From Fodinibius salicampi (lineage in GTDB: Bacteria; Bacteroidota; Rhodothermia; Balneolales; Balneolaceae): a stretch of 64,000 nucleotides of DNA. Both the position numbers and the translations under genes were made by a program. Positions 36,010 to 45,879 of this stretch are shown in pieces; positions within the stretch are counted from its first letter, which is position 1; each line of letters begins with the position of its first letter. The notes under the pieces were generated by a model. That model saw nothing but the letters and a program-made list of their open reading frames with translations, was not told where the DNA came from and did not search any database. The stretch is taken from NCBI RefSeq assembly GCF_039545095.1, contig NZ_BAABRS010000003.1, forward strand, positions 496,001 through 560,000, read 5' to 3'.

Positions 36010-38880
36010 ATGCGTAATTTTTTAGTTCTGCTGTTATTATTTTGTGGAATATGTACTTATGCCCAGGCCCAATTCTATACCACTCAATACCGTCCACCAC
36101 AGCAATTGGAGCAGTTAAGAACTCCTCACTTTAAGATTGTTTACGCCACAGGCAATGATTCTATAGCTTTGAGAACGGGCCAAATTCTGGAAGAACAATA
36201 TGGAAGTGTCCAAAAATTAGTTGGGGGAGAGCTCAATGACTTTCCGGTTATCCTCAACGATTACAACGATCGCTCAAACGGCTTTGTCACTTCTCACCAT
36301 TTCAGATCTGAGATAGAATTTCCGCCTATTAAAGGGAAGTCCCTTAATCCCCAAACAGGTGGCTGGCTCGAAAATGTAGTCCCTCACGAACTGGTCCACG
36401 CCTTGCAGTACAGCAATCTGGGCAGCAATAACTTACCTCAATTTATCAGCCTGTTTTCACCCGATGTTGCCCGCTCTTTCCACGGGGCTATTCCTTCCGG
36501 AATCAATGAAGGCCTTGCCGTATACCACGAAACAAAAAGTGTATCTGCACAAGGAGGACGTGGCAATTTCCCGTTATTTACTAATCAATTTAAAGCCACT
36601 TTTAAGAGTAATCGACGCTGGTCAATGGGACAAATGCTGCAGAGATCATCCGATACCCGGCCATTCAATCGCCATTATATCGGGGGGTATGCTTTTACAA
36701 ACTGGCTTCATCAAAACTTTGGAGAGAATATATCTAGGGAAACACTCTCCTTCTATATGAACTATCCCTTTCTGGGATATGGTGCAGCACTGCGCCATAC
36801 GACCGGGAAATGGCCTGGCCAACTGTACGATCAGCTGGTAAAAGACAAGCAGAAAACCTTAAGGGGCCCAAGCTCTTCCTATCAAACATTATCCATTCCC
36901 TTTAAGGGGCGAGAGATACGCCGTCCCAAGTGGTTGTCTGATTCCACGCTCGTTTTTTACGGGTCGTTCTATAACGCTCGTCCCGGATTTTATCGCTATG
37001 ATCTGGACTCCGAAGAAATAAAACGGATTCTAACTACCAATTCAGTTGGCGACTACCGCTATGACTTATCCGGGGACCGGTCAAAAATGATTTTCGGCTA
37101 CTACCAAGCAGATCCCATTTATGACAATACCACAAAGGCAGAGCTGCTCGAATTTGATTTTTCAACGAATACCCGGAAACAGATTACCAAAGGCGGACGA
37201 GTATATGCTCCAACCTATGTGAAAGATGATGAACTGTGGGCCCTGCAAACTCGCCCGGCCTCCTCGGCTATAACTTCCGTTACTGCAGATTCAATTTCAG
37301 AAGTATTCTCACGCCGCGATTATGAGATTACTGCAGTAACTGCACATCCCAAGAGCCATCAACATCAAATAGCTATAATTGCCAATAAAGATGGGAACCA
37401 AGCACTCTGGATTGCCCGACGCAGCCAACTATCACAGGAATTGCACGGCACGCCGGATGTTTCGTTTAAAAATGGCTCCGTTTTTGATCCTGAATGGCAT
37501 CCGGATGAAAATAAACTGCTTTTTAGTAGTGATTTTACAGGTATCCAGCAGCTCTATGAATTTAATCTTGATGAAAACACCATCAGGGAGATGACTAATA
37601 CTCCCTTCAATGCTTTTGAAGGAAGCTATAGTCCCGATGGCCAACGTATTGCATTTATCCGCCAACACAAGAATGAACGTTTGCCGGCTATACTCAACCA
37701 ATCCGACTTTTTAAATAAAACCATTGAGCCGGACAAGTGGCAGACTTCTGAGACAACAACTACAGTTACAACATCACCCGTAGTTTCGGATTCTGTTTAT
37801 GCCCAGTCAAAACACTGGGAAACAGACACTTATACTACTGGCGGACGTTGGCTGAAACCAAGAACAATTCTGCCATCCTTTAAGGAAGTGGGCAACAGTA
37901 ACAACTATCAGGCCGGATTTGCACTTCACAGCAACAGCCTGCTTGCCGATCAAAGCTATTCAGCTGAATTTACTTATTTCAAAGATCGTAGCTGGTATGA
38001 AATTACTTATCAAAACAAGAGTTTTTTCCCGGGCTTCAAGGCAAAGCTTTACAGCGAGCCTGACTACCTTGCATTTGAACAGGAAGACCGCGGCTTGTTT
38101 ACATTGCTCCGCCAAAACAGAGCTTTGTCTCTCAGTATCCCGCTAAATGTTCGGCTGAATAACAATATTTATTCCTCTTCTGTATATATAGAACCGGAAA
38201 TACGGTACTCCCAAATTCGCTTTTTCGATACAAGGGAAGAGCTCCCATCCTCAGACTTTTCAGATCTGGCTGTTGCTAATTTGTATAGTCAGTTTAACAT
38301 TCGCCTCCAGCAGAATATTCGTGATGTTCAACCGAATACCGGGATAACTCTTTTCTCTGAAATTGAACATTATTTAAGTGACAGAGAGCTCAGCTTTGCT
38401 GTAAATAATGGAGAGATACAATTAACACAGCCCCAGTCTACCGCACTCAGAGCGGGAATGTTCAGCTATTTCTCTCCACTCCGACGCTGGAACCAATCGT
38501 TTAGAGTTGGTCTTCAGGGGTTAACACAATCGGGACTCATTTTTAATAATCAATCCCTTGTTTCCGATGGGTTTTCTGAGAAGGTACTACCCACGGCCAA
38601 CAATTTATTGAGTCTTAGCACTCGTTATACCATCCCGCTGGCCTTTGCAGATAATGGGGGCTTTCTGTTACCGTTTTACTTAAAAAACCTGTATTTGGTC
38701 GCTTTTTCTAACTCTGTAACCAGTCCGGCCTCTACTAACTGGTATGAACGGTCACGGTCAGTGTTTGGATTACAGCTCCGAATGCAGTTTAGAATTTCGA
38801 ACTTGTCTTTTGATATCGGTGCGGGATACGGCTATGAGCCCACTCGCAAAAACCACCAATTTTTTATCGATAGTTTTTAA
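36010..38880 (+). CDS. HExxH metalloprotease-like / beta-propeller / outer-membrane barrel protein
   Basis: A 956-residue exported protein with three parts. A signal peptide (ending AQA) precedes a gluzincin-like domain with HELVH (His126, Glu127, His130) and a third ligand Glu167 in NEGLAVYHE. Next is a TolB/WD40-like propeller (about 300-590; repeated PEWHPDENKLLFSSD-type and SYSPDGQRIAFIR-type blades). The C-terminal part (about 640-956) has alternating hydrophobic strands ending in Phe and looks like an outer-membrane beta-barrel. This fits a surface-anchored protease or an outer-membrane protein-processing factor. Similar tripartite proteins exist in this phylum, but their role is not established. 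Barrel assignment is by pattern only. Confidence 0.78.
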   Translation: MRNFLVLLLLFCGICTYAQAQFYTTQYRPPQQLEQLRTPHFKIVYATGNDSIALRTGQILEEQYGSVQKLVGGELNDFPVILNDYNDRSNGFVTSHHFRSEIEFPPIKGKSLNPQTGGWLENVVPHELVHALQYSNLGSNNLPQFISLFSPDVARSFHGAIPSGINEGLAVYHETKSVSAQGGRGNFPLFTNQFKATFKSNRRWSMGQMLQRSSDTRPFNRHYIGGYAFTNWLHQNFGENISRETLSFYMNYPFLGYGAALRHTTGKWPGQLYDQLVKDKQKTLRGPSSSYQTLSIPFKGREIRRPKWLSDSTLVFYGSFYNARPGFYRYDLDSEEIKRILTTNSVGDYRYDLSGDRSKMIFGYYQADPIYDNTTKAELLEFDFSTNTRKQITKGGRVYAPTYVKDDELWALQTRPASSAITSVTADSISEVFSRRDYEITAVTAHPKSHQHQIAIIANKDGNQALWIARRSQLSQELHGTPDVSFKNGSVFDPEWHPDENKLLFSSDFTGIQQLYEFNLDENTIREMTNTPFNAFEGSYSPDGQRIAFIRQHKNERLPAILNQSDFLNKTIEPDKWQTSETTTTVTTSPVVSDSVYAQSKHWETDTYTTGGRWLKPRTILPSFKEVGNSNNYQAGFALHSNSLLADQSYSAEFTYFKDRSWYEITYQNKSFFPGFKAKLYSEPDYLAFEQEDRGLFTLLRQNRALSLSIPLNVRLNNNIYSSSVYIEPEIRYSQIRFFDTREELPSSDFSDLAVANLYSQFNIRLQQNIRDVQPNTGITLFSEIEHYLSDRELSFAVNNGEIQLTQPQSTALRAGMFSYFSPLRRWNQSFRVGLQGLTQSGLIFNNQSLVSDGFSEKVLPTANNLLSLSTRYTIPLAFADNGGFLLPFYLKNLYLVAFSNSVTSPASTNWYERSRSVFGLQLRMQFRISNLSFDIGAGYGYEPTRKNHQFFIDSF

Positions 38881-38948
38881 ACATATCTTACCCCACTGTT
38901 AATCTCTATCAGCCAACTAATTAAAGGTCAATATTTATCCGCAATCTT

Positions 38949-39521
38949 ATGCCATTATCCATTGATAAACTTTTTATTCCCCTGTTGATGCTATTAATTC
39001 TGGGAAGCTGCAGCCAACAGCAACAGGAAGAAACCGAGCCTATCCGACGTAAAAGCCCAATAGCTATTGCCAAAGCGTTGCATCAACCATCCGATACCTA
39101 TGTGAAAATAGTTTATGGACAACCCTATAAAAGAGGACGCGATATTTTTGGTCAGCTCGTACCCTATAATGAGATCTGGAGAACGGGAGCTAATGAAGCC
39201 ACAGAACTGACATCCACAAAAGATATATCTTTTGGCGGCGAAGAACTCAAAGCCGGCACGTATGCACTATTTACTATTCCCAGGAAAGATGAACCGTGGA
39301 CCATCATTCTGAACAGTGAGCTGGGCCAATGGGGCGCTTTTGAGTACCAGTCCGAATATGATGTGTTTCGTATTGAAGTCCCAGCTATTGAAAAGGAAAC
39401 CTCCACTGAACCTTTTACCATTCGCTTTACAGACGTTATTGACGACTCCACCAGTCTGGTTATGCAGTGGGATCAAACTGAAGTAAGTATTCCAATCCGA
39501 TTTCTGGAAGCGGAAGAGTAA
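38949..39521 (+). CDS. DUF2911 domain-containing lipoprotein
   Basis: A 190-residue lipoprotein (LILGSC at about residue 22) with a single DUF2911 domain. The family landmarks are SPIAIAKALHQPSDTYVKIVYGQPYKRGRDIFG, IWRTGANEATELT, and GTYALFTIPRKDEPWTIILN. The family is common in Bacteroidota, periplasmic and of unknown activity. It is 68 bases downstream of the propeller-barrel gene and possibly co-transcribed. No catalytic residues are recognisable. Confidence 0.9.
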   Translation: MPLSIDKLFIPLLMLLILGSCSQQQQEETEPIRRKSPIAIAKALHQPSDTYVKIVYGQPYKRGRDIFGQLVPYNEIWRTGANEATELTSTKDISFGGEELKAGTYALFTIPRKDEPWTIILNSELGQWGAFEYQSEYDVFRIEVPAIEKETSTEPFTIRFTDVIDDSTSLVMQWDQTEVSIPIRFLEAEE

Positions 39522-39593
39522 AATTTAGCAACTACCTGTTGCTAACACTTAAGACAGATTCTCAGGCCAACACCCAGGGAAGCATAATCATTG

Positions 39594-41555
39594 TTACGCT
39601 TCATTTATTAATCCCGACCGGTATGCCTGCAGCAGCTCTTTAAGATCATCAATTCGCTTTTGTGTCTTGCGACCGTTGTCGGTATCGCAAACGCGGATCC
39701 GTTCTTTATTCTCCTCCAGGATTTTTGTTTCTGAATGGATATCCTGCTCCTCTTCAATCGCTTTCTGTGTAGATTCAAAGGGTTGGTGTGCGGCTAACAC
39801 CAACCCATAGGAGTTGTAAATAAGCGTATAGCCAGCAATGCCTGTTTTTTCCTGGTAAGCTTTAGCAAACCCTCCGTCTATAACAATAAGCTTACCTCCC
39901 GCTTTTACCGGGCTTTCTCCCTTCTTTACCTTTACCGGCACATGCCCGTTGATGATGTGTCCGGTATCTGGGTCGACCCCAAACTCTGACAAAATGGCCT
40001 CAGCTACATCCTCTTCTGTGCGAAAATCATAATAGTGGTTCATCTCCTCCTTATGGGTTTCGGGATCATCAATAAAGTACCGTTCGAAGGTGGCCATTTT
40101 GTTCTTCCCAAAAAGGGGAGACTGGGCTCCGCACCACAGGTACCACATAGTATCTTTACCATACTGTTTCTTATCAATATCATCTTTCGCAAAGTAGCCC
40201 TGTCTTGCCAGACGTTCCAGCCGGTCCATAAATTTTTTGGGCGTGTGATTTACACCGTCCAGTATAAAATGACACAGTTTCCCGTTGTGCGTCATCGGGA
40301 TACAGCCATGGTATAATAGGTTACTATTTTGTACTCTGTACATGCTTCCTTTTGCAAATAGAAAGCGTACATGCTCCTGCAACCGCTCACTGTTTTCAAA
40401 CGAGATTCTGAGCTTCTCCATTACAGCCTTTTCCAGATTAGATAACTCATACGGATTTTCCGGATCAATGGTTGGGAAATGAGTGTCAAGCAGTGGATAG
40501 GTTTTATCACCGATCCCAACTGTCCCTTCCTCATAGTCAATTTTGTCCAGCAGGAGGCGGTCATTCATCTGGTATTGAGGCCTGCGTTGTACAATTTGCC
40601 CTTCCAGTTTCAGCTGGATTATTGAGATCGCCTTTTGCATCCGGGCCATCAAAAGCTGTTCATTTTCGGTATATCCCTCTAACGCCTGTTTCGGTCGAAA
40701 CTGCTCGCATGGATCATCACCATACACATTTACGGCAAGGGACATCAGGGGAAGAATGCTGATTCCATATCCATTCTCAAGGGTTTCCATATTGGCATAA
40801 CGCAGAGAAACGCGTATCACATTTGCAATACAGGCTTTGCTTCCGGCAGCCGCCCCCATCCAGACGATATCGTGATTACCCCACTGAAAATCGACTGAAT
40901 GATGTTCTACTAGTCTATCCATAATAATATGCGCGCCGGGACCCCGGTCGTATACATCCCCAATGACATGCAGCCGGGCAATCGTCAACCGCTGTATTAG
41001 GCGGGCCATTGCAATGATGAAGGCATCAGCTCTCTGAGTATCAATAATAGTACTAATAATACTACTGTAATATTCCTGTCGATTTACGATACTTTCCTGT
41101 TCGTGCAGCAGCTCCTCAATTATGTAGCTAAAATCTTCCGGGAGGGTTTTCCTCACTTTGCTTCGCGTATATTTTGATGAAAAGACCCTGCACAACTTGA
41201 TAAGCTTAAAAAGTGTTTCTCTATACCACTCGTCTGGCTCTTGAACGTCTTTCAGTATATACGGTAACTTTTTTTCGGGATAATAGATCAGCGTTGCAAG
41301 ATTCTTTCTTTTTCGGGTATCAAGGGTATCTTTAAAGAGCTCATCTATTCGACGTTTTATTGAACCCGATCCATTTCGAAGTACATGCAGAAATGATTCA
41401 TACTCTCCGTGGATATCTGAAATAAAGTGTTCGGTTCCCTTTGGTAGCTCCAATATAGCACTAAGATTTATAATCTCGGTGGAAGCGGACCTGATAGTAG
41501 GATACTGTTTAGCCAGCAACTCCAAATATTGCTTTTTATCAACGGCTTCTGACAT
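39594..41555 (-). CDS. fbp: Class III fructose-1,6-bisphosphatase
   Basis: Gluconeogenic enzyme removing the C1 phosphate of fructose-1,6-bisphosphate. The 653-residue Firmicutes/Bacteroidota-type (class III) enzyme is a metallophosphatase with signatures HFISDIHGEYESF near residue 42, HVIGDVYDRGPGAHIIMDRL near 195, and WGNHDIVWMGAAAG near 220. The later metal residues lie in INGHVPVKVKKGESPVKAGG and VIDGGFAKAYQ. The sequence is full length and looks intact. It is monocistronic, with about 200 bases upstream. Confidence 0.96.
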   Translation of the reverse strand: MSEAVDKKQYLELLAKQYPTIRSASTEIINLSAILELPKGTEHFISDIHGEYESFLHVLRNGSGSIKRRIDELFKDTLDTRKRKNLATLIYYPEKKLPYILKDVQEPDEWYRETLFKLIKLCRVFSSKYTRSKVRKTLPEDFSYIIEELLHEQESIVNRQEYYSSIISTIIDTQRADAFIIAMARLIQRLTIARLHVIGDVYDRGPGAHIIMDRLVEHHSVDFQWGNHDIVWMGAAAGSKACIANVIRVSLRYANMETLENGYGISILPLMSLAVNVYGDDPCEQFRPKQALEGYTENEQLLMARMQKAISIIQLKLEGQIVQRRPQYQMNDRLLLDKIDYEEGTVGIGDKTYPLLDTHFPTIDPENPYELSNLEKAVMEKLRISFENSERLQEHVRFLFAKGSMYRVQNSNLLYHGCIPMTHNGKLCHFILDGVNHTPKKFMDRLERLARQGYFAKDDIDKKQYGKDTMWYLWCGAQSPLFGKNKMATFERYFIDDPETHKEEMNHYYDFRTEEDVAEAILSEFGVDPDTGHIINGHVPVKVKKGESPVKAGGKLIVIDGGFAKAYQEKTGIAGYTLIYNSYGLVLAAHQPFESTQKAIEEEQDIHSETKILEENKERIRVCDTDNGRKTQKRIDDLKELLQAYRSGLINEA

Positions 41556-41754
41556 AGTAATTAATTTTTATGCTGACATTAATATTTCCCAGTTGTAATC
41601 TGATTCGTAATTAACTGAAATCTTCATCCAAACGTAAACCAAATTAACAATACAATTTGAGAATCCGCTTTTGGGATTTAAGCCAGTTTAAACAAAGATC
41701 CTGAACTAAATTGAAGATGATGTCTTAGGTTTTCAAAGCCTTCTTTTAACGTTA

Positions 41755-42693
41755 TCAACCAGAGGCCAAACTAGAGATAATATGCTTTAATCCCTCTGCA
41801 ATTAGCGCCATGTGGTGGTAATCCAGACGTTCGGCCGTATCAGCGGGAGAGTGATAGTTTGGATCGCGAAACGGCAGCGTGTCTGTAATCATAAATGCCG
41901 GATAGTCAAACTGCCAAAATGACCAGTGATCCGACCAGCTTACCCCTGGTGTAATGCCGGGTAAAGCCACGCCCTCAGCCTTTAATTCCGTACTTTTTCG
42001 AAAGGTATCCAGAGATTTATTCATGAGGTCCCTGTCCGCAACCCGTGATGCAAATACAATAAAATTTGCCGTACTCGGATAAAACAGTCCCAATCCCGGC
42101 AATGGAAATCGTTGACTCCCCTCTTGGTCGCTAAAATATCCCAGCCCATCCATGGCTATCATTGCTTTAATTTGCTCACCATTTTCTTTCGCTTTCCGGG
42201 CATAGGCGTAGCTGCCCATATCTTCGGTTTTAAAAAAGGGAGGTTCTTCGTTTGCAAAAGACACAAACCGGATTGTTCTGGATTGGGAAGAATCCTTAAA
42301 CCATTCGGCCAGCATTAATAGTACGGCAACCGCTGAGCTGTTGTCATTGGCGCCGGGAGAACCAGGCACCGTATCATAATGAGCCCCGATAATAATAATT
42401 TCCTCAGGATTTCTCTTGCCTTTCAATTCTGCAATGACGTTATCAGCCGAACTTCCCTGGAATGCCCCACTCTGTATCTGATAGGTCTGCCGGGTTACCG
42501 AATAGCCTGCCCGGTGCATCCGGTCTTCTATCCAAGCCGCAGTTTTCTCCATCCTGACAGGCCTCCGCATGTTCCGCTCTCCAATATATTCCGACAGGTA
42601 ACGGACATCTTCTTCCAATTTATCAGCCAACTCTCTCTGATTTTGAGAAAGTTGATCGCCGTTATTTTGCTTATCTGATTCAACCATTATCAT
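41755..42693 (-). CDS. M28 family metallopeptidase, no signal peptide
   Basis: A 312-residue zinc aminopeptidase-like protein. Ligands are in GAHYDTVPGSPGANDNSSA (His and Asp), NEEPP (catalytic Glu pair region), MDGLGY (Asp) and the late NYHSPADT (His). A conserved SDHWSF segment precedes the last ligand. Unlike the M28 protein at 2706-4415 it lacks a signal peptide and a PA domain, so it is probably cytoplasmic. Start ATGs at 42693 and 42687 are both possible. Confidence 0.9.
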   Translation of the reverse strand: MIMVESDKQNNGDQLSQNQRELADKLEEDVRYLSEYIGERNMRRPVRMEKTAAWIEDRMHRAGYSVTRQTYQIQSGAFQGSSADNVIAELKGKRNPEEIIIIGAHYDTVPGSPGANDNSSAVAVLLMLAEWFKDSSQSRTIRFVSFANEEPPFFKTEDMGSYAYARKAKENGEQIKAMIAMDGLGYFSDQEGSQRFPLPGLGLFYPSTANFIVFASRVADRDLMNKSLDTFRKSTELKAEGVALPGITPGVSWSDHWSFWQFDYPAFMITDTLPFRDPNYHSPADTAERLDYHHMALIAEGLKHIISSLASG

Positions 42694-42802
42694 CCGCTCA
42701 GATTGTGAATATCACGGTTTCCTAAAGACACAACAGCGCACTTCATTTTTTAACATCCAATGGTGTATAATTGTTTAAGCGGCCTGTTTATGATACACCG
42801 TC

Positions 42803-43171
42803 TTAGTCTGGAGATACCATTGTAAATTGAGCCCATTTTCCGGATGAGTCCGTACATTCCCCGGAAAATCCGCTTGCATTATTTCGCGCAAGCTCACACT
42901 CTAAAGTCACTTGCTCTTCGGGCTCGTTGAACATAAAAAACAGGGTGTCCCTTTCGATATGGGGATTCTGTGCACTGGCCGAAATTCCATCAGATCCGAT
43001 AATATTAATATCCAGACCGTTTTCCGTATATGCCACCTCATAACTGACAGGAATGGACATTTCGGGATGATTCATAGGAGTAAGATGCCCTGTCCAGTGT
43101 CCTTCTTTCAGTTCAGGAGTTGAACTACAGGCAACAATTAAACAGACAGCAACTAGTAAGATATTTTTCAT
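42803..43171 (-). CDS. Small hypothetical lipoprotein
   Basis: A 122-residue lipoprotein (LIVACSS, Cys at about 15). The mature part is beta-rich (KEGHWTGHLTPMNHPEMSIPVSYEVAY) and has two Cys (ECELARNN and GECTDSSG). I recognise the style of small beta-barrel periplasmic proteins with an EGxWxGxL start, but no named family. It stands apart from the M28 gene by about 110 bases. Confidence 0.7.
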   Translation of the reverse strand: MKNILLVAVCLIVACSSTPELKEGHWTGHLTPMNHPEMSIPVSYEVAYTENGLDINIIGSDGISASAQNPHIERDTLFFMFNEPEEQVTLECELARNNASGFSGECTDSSGKWAQFTMVSPD

Positions 43172-43369
43172 CAGGTCTTTGAGTTATGCACTGGCAAAAT
43201 TGTGGTATATCAACCTTTGTACTTAAGGCGTGAAGTGTTTTTTGACTAATTTCGAAAAAATATCCCCTAAACTACAAATTCATTGGGTCTTTAGCCATAA
43301 CTCATAACTACTCACTCGGTTTCTGTAGTTCTATCACTTTTTGCATGTTATTAATATTAAATATTTGAG

Positions 43370-45304
43370 TCACCAGTCATCAGTTCTGAAAGGTGAAGCC
43401 GGAAGCCCTTCGCTATTATACAGATTTGCTTTCTCAGGATTATCGGCCCAAGCGTATCGAACATGTAATGGATTCTCTATTTCATCATTCCAGACAACCA
43501 CATCATCTCCATCAATTTTTGCCTGTGCCCATTTGAACTCCTGATCGTTTCCGGCAATAGCAAAGTGATGCAACTTATTGTCTCCCAAGGCCTTCAATCC
43601 GCTCCCGGTGTGATCAAAAGAAAGTCGGATTGAATCACCTTCTATTTTCATAGATTGATAAATGGGGCCAGAGTAAACAATATCTTCATTATACGCAATG
43701 CCCCGTGCCGCGAGGGCAAGCCGATCACCCACCTCTTTTTTATTTAACGGGTGAATGTCGTTCCATTCCCCGATATCTATGGCGACGGCCATGCCCGTAC
43801 GGGGCACTTCCAGAGTTTGTAGCTGCGCTTCCCGCAGCCGGGCCCAATCGCTATCGGATGGCTGTTCAGATGGCTTCATATAATTGGCCAGCTGTACATA
43901 GAGGAAGGGAAAATCTCCCTGCTTCCAGCTTTCTCTCCAGTCCTCAATCATTGCCGGGAACAATTCCTGGTACTCCTCTGGGCGATCAACATTGGATTCT
44001 CCCTGGTACCATATCGCTCCCTTAATATGGTAATCTACCAATGGGGCAACCATTGCATTATATAAGCCCAATGGTTTCCAGCGGATAAACGTCTGGCTTT
44101 CCAGCGGCTCCATCTCAGCTCCTACCTTGTACTTCCATTCACCCTTAAGATCTACTGTGTCGGTTTCGGTTGTAATTTCATAGGGCTTGTCATAAAAGAA
44201 TCCACCAGGTCCTCTTTCATTTACAACTCGCACGGTTATATTGTTTTTACCTTCCCGCAGCACATTTCCAGAAATGTCATACCAACGTGGGGGATATTGA
44301 TACGTTGTGTTCCCTACAAAAACCCCATTCACAAAAGTGGAATCGGCATCTACGATGCGTCCCATCTCCAGGCGAGCCGGCTTACCCGCCATGCTTTCAG
44401 GAATTTCTATTTCTTTTCGAAACCACATTACGCCATTTATCGAATCGGTCTCTGTATCCGCCCAATAACCAGGCACATCCATGGTATTCCAATCCGAAAC
44501 ATCGGTACTGTTGGCATACCAGGGCCGGGCTCCTTTATGTCCTGCATCTTTTTCGGTAGAAGATCTGTACCATTCGGATATTCGCTGCTGATCAGCCTTT
44601 TCGATCTGTTTAATCAGCTCGTCATCTCTAAACCGAAGGGCTTCCTCATAATACTCAGGAAATGATTTAAGAGCTTCTTCACTCACCCAGGATTCTATCG
44701 GAGACCCGCCCAGACTTGAGTTGATAATTCCGATGGGTACTTCATACTTCTCATGCAGATGTTTGGCATAAAAATGAGCAACGGCAGACCGTTGGTGAAC
44801 ACTTTCGGGGGTGGTAGGGATCCATTCGCCGGTTGGTAAATCCTTCTCTGGATGATCAAAGTTATACCTTTGAGGAACTTCAAAGTGACGAATATGGGGA
44901 TAGTCAGCCGTAGCAATCTCCTCTTTGTAAAGAGGAGCGACACGCTGCATGGGGAGCTCCATATTGGATTGCCCCGAGGCTATCCAAACTTCACCAATCA
45001 TTATATCTTCGATTGTTTTCTCGGTATCCGATACAATCTGCATTTCATAAGGTCCGCCGGCTTCCATGGGTGATAAATGCACCGCCCATTCACCGGAACC
45101 ACTGGCAGTAGTAGTATAAACCGAGTCCAAAAAAGTAACTTTAACTTTCTTCCCAGAGTCGGACCAACCCCAGATCTTAACTTCTTCATTTCTCTGGAGT
45201 ACCATTCCATCGCTAACCAGCTGCGGTAACGTAAGCTGAGCTAATGCAGGTGTTGAAAAGAGGACTAGTAAAGCAAGTATTCCAAGTTTTTTAATTTTCA
45301 TCAT
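43370..45304 (-). CDS. Sialate O-acetylesterase (SIAE family)
   Basis: A 644-residue secreted SGNH-type esterase that removes O-acetyl groups from sialic acids or other acetylated glycans. A signal peptide (ending PALAQ) precedes an N-terminal beta domain. The SGNH core has the nucleophile in IASGQSNMELPM, NSSLGGSPIESWVS and AIWYQGESN. An inserted GH2-type jelly-roll (about 255-380; MWFRKEIEIPESMAGKP) follows, and the catalytic DxxH lies near WNDIHPLNKKEVGDRLAL. It is a lone degradative gene here; no sialidase lies nearby. Confidence 0.92.
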   Translation of the reverse strand: MMKIKKLGILALLVLFSTPALAQLTLPQLVSDGMVLQRNEEVKIWGWSDSGKKVKVTFLDSVYTTTASGSGEWAVHLSPMEAGGPYEMQIVSDTEKTIEDIMIGEVWIASGQSNMELPMQRVAPLYKEEIATADYPHIRHFEVPQRYNFDHPEKDLPTGEWIPTTPESVHQRSAVAHFYAKHLHEKYEVPIGIINSSLGGSPIESWVSEEALKSFPEYYEEALRFRDDELIKQIEKADQQRISEWYRSSTEKDAGHKGARPWYANSTDVSDWNTMDVPGYWADTETDSINGVMWFRKEIEIPESMAGKPARLEMGRIVDADSTFVNGVFVGNTTYQYPPRWYDISGNVLREGKNNITVRVVNERGPGGFFYDKPYEITTETDTVDLKGEWKYKVGAEMEPLESQTFIRWKPLGLYNAMVAPLVDYHIKGAIWYQGESNVDRPEEYQELFPAMIEDWRESWKQGDFPFLYVQLANYMKPSEQPSDSDWARLREAQLQTLEVPRTGMAVAIDIGEWNDIHPLNKKEVGDRLALAARGIAYNEDIVYSGPIYQSMKIEGDSIRLSFDHTGSGLKALGDNKLHHFAIAGNDQEFKWAQAKIDGDDVVVWNDEIENPLHVRYAWADNPEKANLYNSEGLPASPFRTDDW

Positions 45305-45370
45305 TTGTATTTAAAAATGGATAAGAAAATATCTATTAGGTAGGTGTTCAAAGTCTGCTTTTAGCGCAAA

Positions 45371-45760
45371 TCAGGGAACTTGTTCAAAATAAGATTTAAC
45401 TTCTTCGCTTCTGAAATAGAAATACACAACTGGCAACATGGCCAATCGAATAATAATCTCAATAATACTTCCGGTACTTCTCAGTACTTGAATACCTTCG
45501 ATAAAAAGGGCAACACCAATATCTACAACTGCTCCGATAAATAAAAGCATTGCGACAACTACTACCGTTTGCTTTGCTCCAGGCCATTTTTTAATAATTC
45601 CAACACCCATATAAATTAATAGGGGAATTAAAATTATCGCCAAATATAGGTAGGAAGGAACAGAAATGGAATAATACAAAATACCGAAGATAGAGAATAG
45701 CAAAACTCCGCTCAGGATATAAAGTCCGGCAGGGATATTGCCCTGGTTATTTAAAGTCAT
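45371..45760 (-). CDS. Four-helix membrane protein, hypothetical
   Basis: About 129 residues from the ATG at 45760 (a longer frame begins at 45805). Four hydrophobic segments are visible: AGLYILSGVLLFSIFGILYY, YLYLAIILIPLLIYMGVG, VVVVAMLLFIGAVVDIGVAL and IIIRLAMLPVVYFYF. It has no known motif. It lies downstream of creD on the same strand and may be the last gene of that unit, 119 bases away. Confidence 0.65.
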   Translation of the reverse strand: MTLNNQGNIPAGLYILSGVLLFSIFGILYYSISVPSYLYLAIILIPLLIYMGVGIIKKWPGAKQTVVVVAMLLFIGAVVDIGVALFIEGIQVLRSTGSIIEIIIRLAMLPVVYFYFRSEEVKSYFEQVP

Positions 45761-45879
45761 GACCCTAATTTTTATTAAAGCAATCCCTCTATCAGTCACA
45801 TGCAACTTAGTTTACTATTTGCCCCTCAGAAATACAACATAGGATTTAACAATAAATGCTTTTGTTCAGTATACTCTGG

